Source: Actinomycetota bacterium (GTDB taxonomy: Bacteria > Actinomycetota > Thermoleophilia > Solirubrobacterales > Solirubrobacteraceae). From it: DNA of 6,985 nucleotides. Shown here piece after piece: positions 5,977 through 6,985 of this stretch. Position 1 is the stretch's first letter; each line of letters begins with the position of its first letter. The notes under the pieces are model-generated. The model did not search any database. It was given only the letters and a program-made list of their open reading frames with translations, and had not been told where the DNA came from. Location: positions 1,378 to 8,362 of the forward strand of contig VAYD01000046.1 of assembly GCA_005883905.1 (NCBI GenBank), in the 5' to 3' direction. The translations under genes and the position numbers were made by a program.

Positions 5977-6729
5977 TCACGCAAGCAGGCCGAACTTTTC
6001 ACGAAGGCGCCGGTAGAACGAGCTGCCCGGCACCTGGGCGAGGTCGGCGGCCTCGCGCAGGAATCGCGCGGTGATCGCGTCGTCCGGGGCGAGCTCCCCT
6101 GCGGGACGCCCGTCGATCGACACGTCCACGGGCTCGGCCGAGTGGTTGTGGACCGTCAGCCGGTCGCCCGGGGCGACCACGAGCGCGCGCGCCGTGAGCG
6201 AGTGCGGCGCGATGAACGAGACGACGTAGCCCTCCACACCCCAGGCCAGCACCGGGCCGCCGTTGGCCAGGTTGTAGCCGGTCGACCCCGCCGGCGTGGC
6301 GACAACCACTCCGTCGCAGCGCACGGAGCCCACCTGCTCGCCCTCGAGCTCGTAGGCGAGCTGCGCGACGCGCCCGCCGAGCTTGCGATGGATCGACAGG
6401 TCGTTGATGGCTGCGAACGCGCCGTCGCGCGTGTGCAGCGCGAGCGCCGGCAGCGTCAGCACCTCGAACTCGCCGGCCAGCGCCTTGTCGAAGCCGACCT
6501 CGCACTCGGACGGGTCGATCGTCGCGAGGAACCCGATCTGCCCGAAGTTGACGGCGAAGACCGGCACGCTCGTGCCCGCGTAGCGGCGCAGGGCGCGCAG
6601 GATCGTGCCGTCACCGCCGAGCACGACACAGAGGTCGACGTCGTCGGTCAGCGGCGCGTCGATCTCGATGCCGTCCGCGGCGTCGATCGCGTTCTTGCGG
6701 GTCTCCTCCTCGTCGAAGCGCAGCGTCAC
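5977..6729 (-). CDS. nadK: NAD kinase (start uncertain, N-terminus probably incomplete)
   Basis: NAD kinase phosphorylates NAD with ATP (or polyphosphate) to NADP in the cytoplasm. From the GTG at 6729 the product is 250 aa. It shows LGGDGTILRA at 37-46 (GGDGT nucleotide motif), VNFGQIGFLA at 60-69, AINDLSIHR at 107-115 (the N-[ED] motif), the NAD-binding CDGVVVATPAGSTGYNLANG at 138-157, APHSLTARALV at 174-184 and DVSIDG at 202-207. These make the assignment firm. The family is usually about 270-300 aa. The first beta strand and helix are not in this open frame from 6729, but are readable in the same frame directly upstream (6730-6810), where no ATG, GTG or TTG exists. AGGG at 6735-6738 is a weak ribosome binding site for the 6729 GTG, so a shortened protein may be made. 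Either the true start was lost by a small deletion or error near 6810, or a truncated NadK is used. recN follows 30 nt downstream. Confidence 0.9.
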   Translation of the reverse strand: MTLRFDEEETRKNAIDAADGIEIDAPLTDDVDLCVVLGGDGTILRALRRYAGTSVPVFAVNFGQIGFLATIDPSECEVGFDKALAGEFEVLTLPALALHTRDGAFAAINDLSIHRKLGGRVAQLAYELEGEQVGSVRCDGVVVATPAGSTGYNLANGGPVLAWGVEGYVVSFIAPHSLTARALVVAPGDRLTVHNHSAEPVDVSIDGRPAGELAPDDAITARFLREAADLAQVPGSSFYRRLREKFGLLA

Positions 6730-6810
6730 GCCGGCCCTGTGCGCCGCGGCGATCAGGGTCTCGAGAGCTTCGGCGACCTGCTGCGGGCGCGTGTGCGTGA
6801 GGACGGTGCG
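6730..6810 (-). other. NadK-like N-terminal coding sequence without a start codon
   Basis: In the same frame as nadK, the 27 codons upstream of the GTG at 6729 begin RTVLTHTRPQQVAEAL and run on into the VTLRFDEEETRKN segment of nadK. This looks like the first beta strand and helix of NAD kinases (compare RSVLLVVHTGR in M. tuberculosis NadK, from memory). The frame is open to the window edge but contains no ATG, GTG or TTG above 6729; CTG occurs at 6756 and 6852 only. Above about 6810 the frame reads as an out-of-frame shadow of tlyA. I read this as the displaced 5' end of nadK. Confidence 0.6.
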
Positions 6811-6985
6811 AGGTCGCGGAGCGCGCCTTCCCGGCCGGGCTCCGCCAGCCAGACGAACGTCTCGCGGTTGCCCTTGGGCCCCGCGAGCCCGCTCGGCGCG
6901 AAGCCCAAGACCGCCGTCTCTGAGCCCTCGGCCACCGCGAGGATCGCGTCGCGGCGGTCCGCGGCGGCGCGCACGACGCCCTGCT
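6753..6985 (-). CDS. tlyA: TlyA family rRNA 2'-O-methyltransferase, C-terminal part (cut by window edge; tail abnormal)
   Basis: TlyA (often named hemolysin A) methylates ribose 2'-OH groups on rRNA; in M. tuberculosis it acts on 16S and 23S rRNA and affects capreomycin sensitivity. Only about 77 C-terminal residues are present. QGVVRAAADRRDAILAV leads into GFAPSGLAGPKGNRETFVWL, the usual last beta-strand motif of TlyA (GxxxSxLxGPxGNxExFxWL). After GREGALRDL, ending at about 6810, similarity to TlyA stops. The last 18 residues (APSSRTRARSRSPKLSRP) are Arg/Ser-rich and are an alternative-frame reading of NadK N-terminal codons. The stop at 6753 therefore lies inside sequence belonging to nadK. 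The tlyA-nadK order is the known actinobacterial one (Rv1694-Rv1695). Confidence 0.85.
   Translation of the reverse strand, partial: QGVVRAAADRRDAILAVAEGSETAVLGFAPSGLAGPKGNRETFVWLAEPGREGALRDLAPSSRTRARSRSPKLSRP

Noticed and set aside
4763..5980. A 405-codon minus-strand frame overlapping recN
   Set aside because: The product is an Arg/Ala-rich shadow in another frame of recN, which has every RecN motif.
6800..6815. Programmed -1 frameshift fusing TlyA to NadK
   Set aside because: A -1 shift would join the frames, but there is no slippery heptamer or obvious stimulatory structure. A fusion of a rRNA methyltransferase to NAD kinase is not expected; a deletion or error is simpler.
3100..6900. 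Many recurring GAGCTCG/GCGCGC-type short motifs that look like repeats
   Set aside because: They reflect Glu-Leu-Ala-Arg codon runs in GC-rich coding DNA, with no regular spacing or conserved units. They are not a CRISPR array or mobile-element ends.

Overview
The window is GC-rich, fully coding bacterial DNA with no stretch over 300 bases lacking a gene. Seven of its nine genes lie on the minus strand in an order close to the Mycobacterium tuberculosis block Rv1694-Rv1699 (tlyA, nadK, recN, steA-like, mctB/steB-like, pyrG). High GC, frequent GTG/TTG starts and this order point to an actinobacterium. The added MraY-like membrane enzyme and the NadK N-terminal style suggest a deep-branching class such as Thermoleophilia (Solirubrobacter/Conexibacter-like). 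That placement is an inference from memory of related proteins, not from a search.

Reading the minus strand 5' to 3' (high to low coordinates): the C-terminal end of tlyA (rRNA 2'-O-methyltransferase) enters at 6985. It is followed by nadK (NAD kinase), recN (DNA-repair ATPase), steA (thiamine-pyrophosphokinase-like cell-separation protein), a SteB/MctB-family single-pass coiled-coil protein, and a polytopic membrane protein of the glycerophosphoryl-diester-phosphodiesterase membrane-domain type. Gaps are 30, 20 and 19 nt and then a 4-nt TTGA overlap, so this is very probably one operon. The run is interrupted by msrB (methionine sulfoxide reductase B) on the plus strand, whose 3' end overlaps the membrane-protein gene tail-to-tail by 41 bp. 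Beyond msrB the minus-strand order resumes with an MraY/WecA-like family 4 sugar-phosphate transferase homologue. That gene is joined by a TGATG overlap to pyrG (CTP synthase), which leaves the window at base 1.

Two themes run through the block. One is housekeeping nucleotide, cofactor and repair functions (pyrG, nadK, recN, tlyA). The other is a probable envelope/cell-separation module (steA, steB, the polytopic membrane protein, the MraY-like enzyme). The strongest anomaly is the tlyA-nadK junction near 6810. TlyA-like sequence stops and NadK-like sequence begins at almost the same base, in different frames, and no ATG, GTG or TTG precedes the conserved NadK N-terminus. This suggests a small deletion or an assembly error. 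No tRNA, rRNA, CRISPR array, insertion sequence or long repeat was seen.
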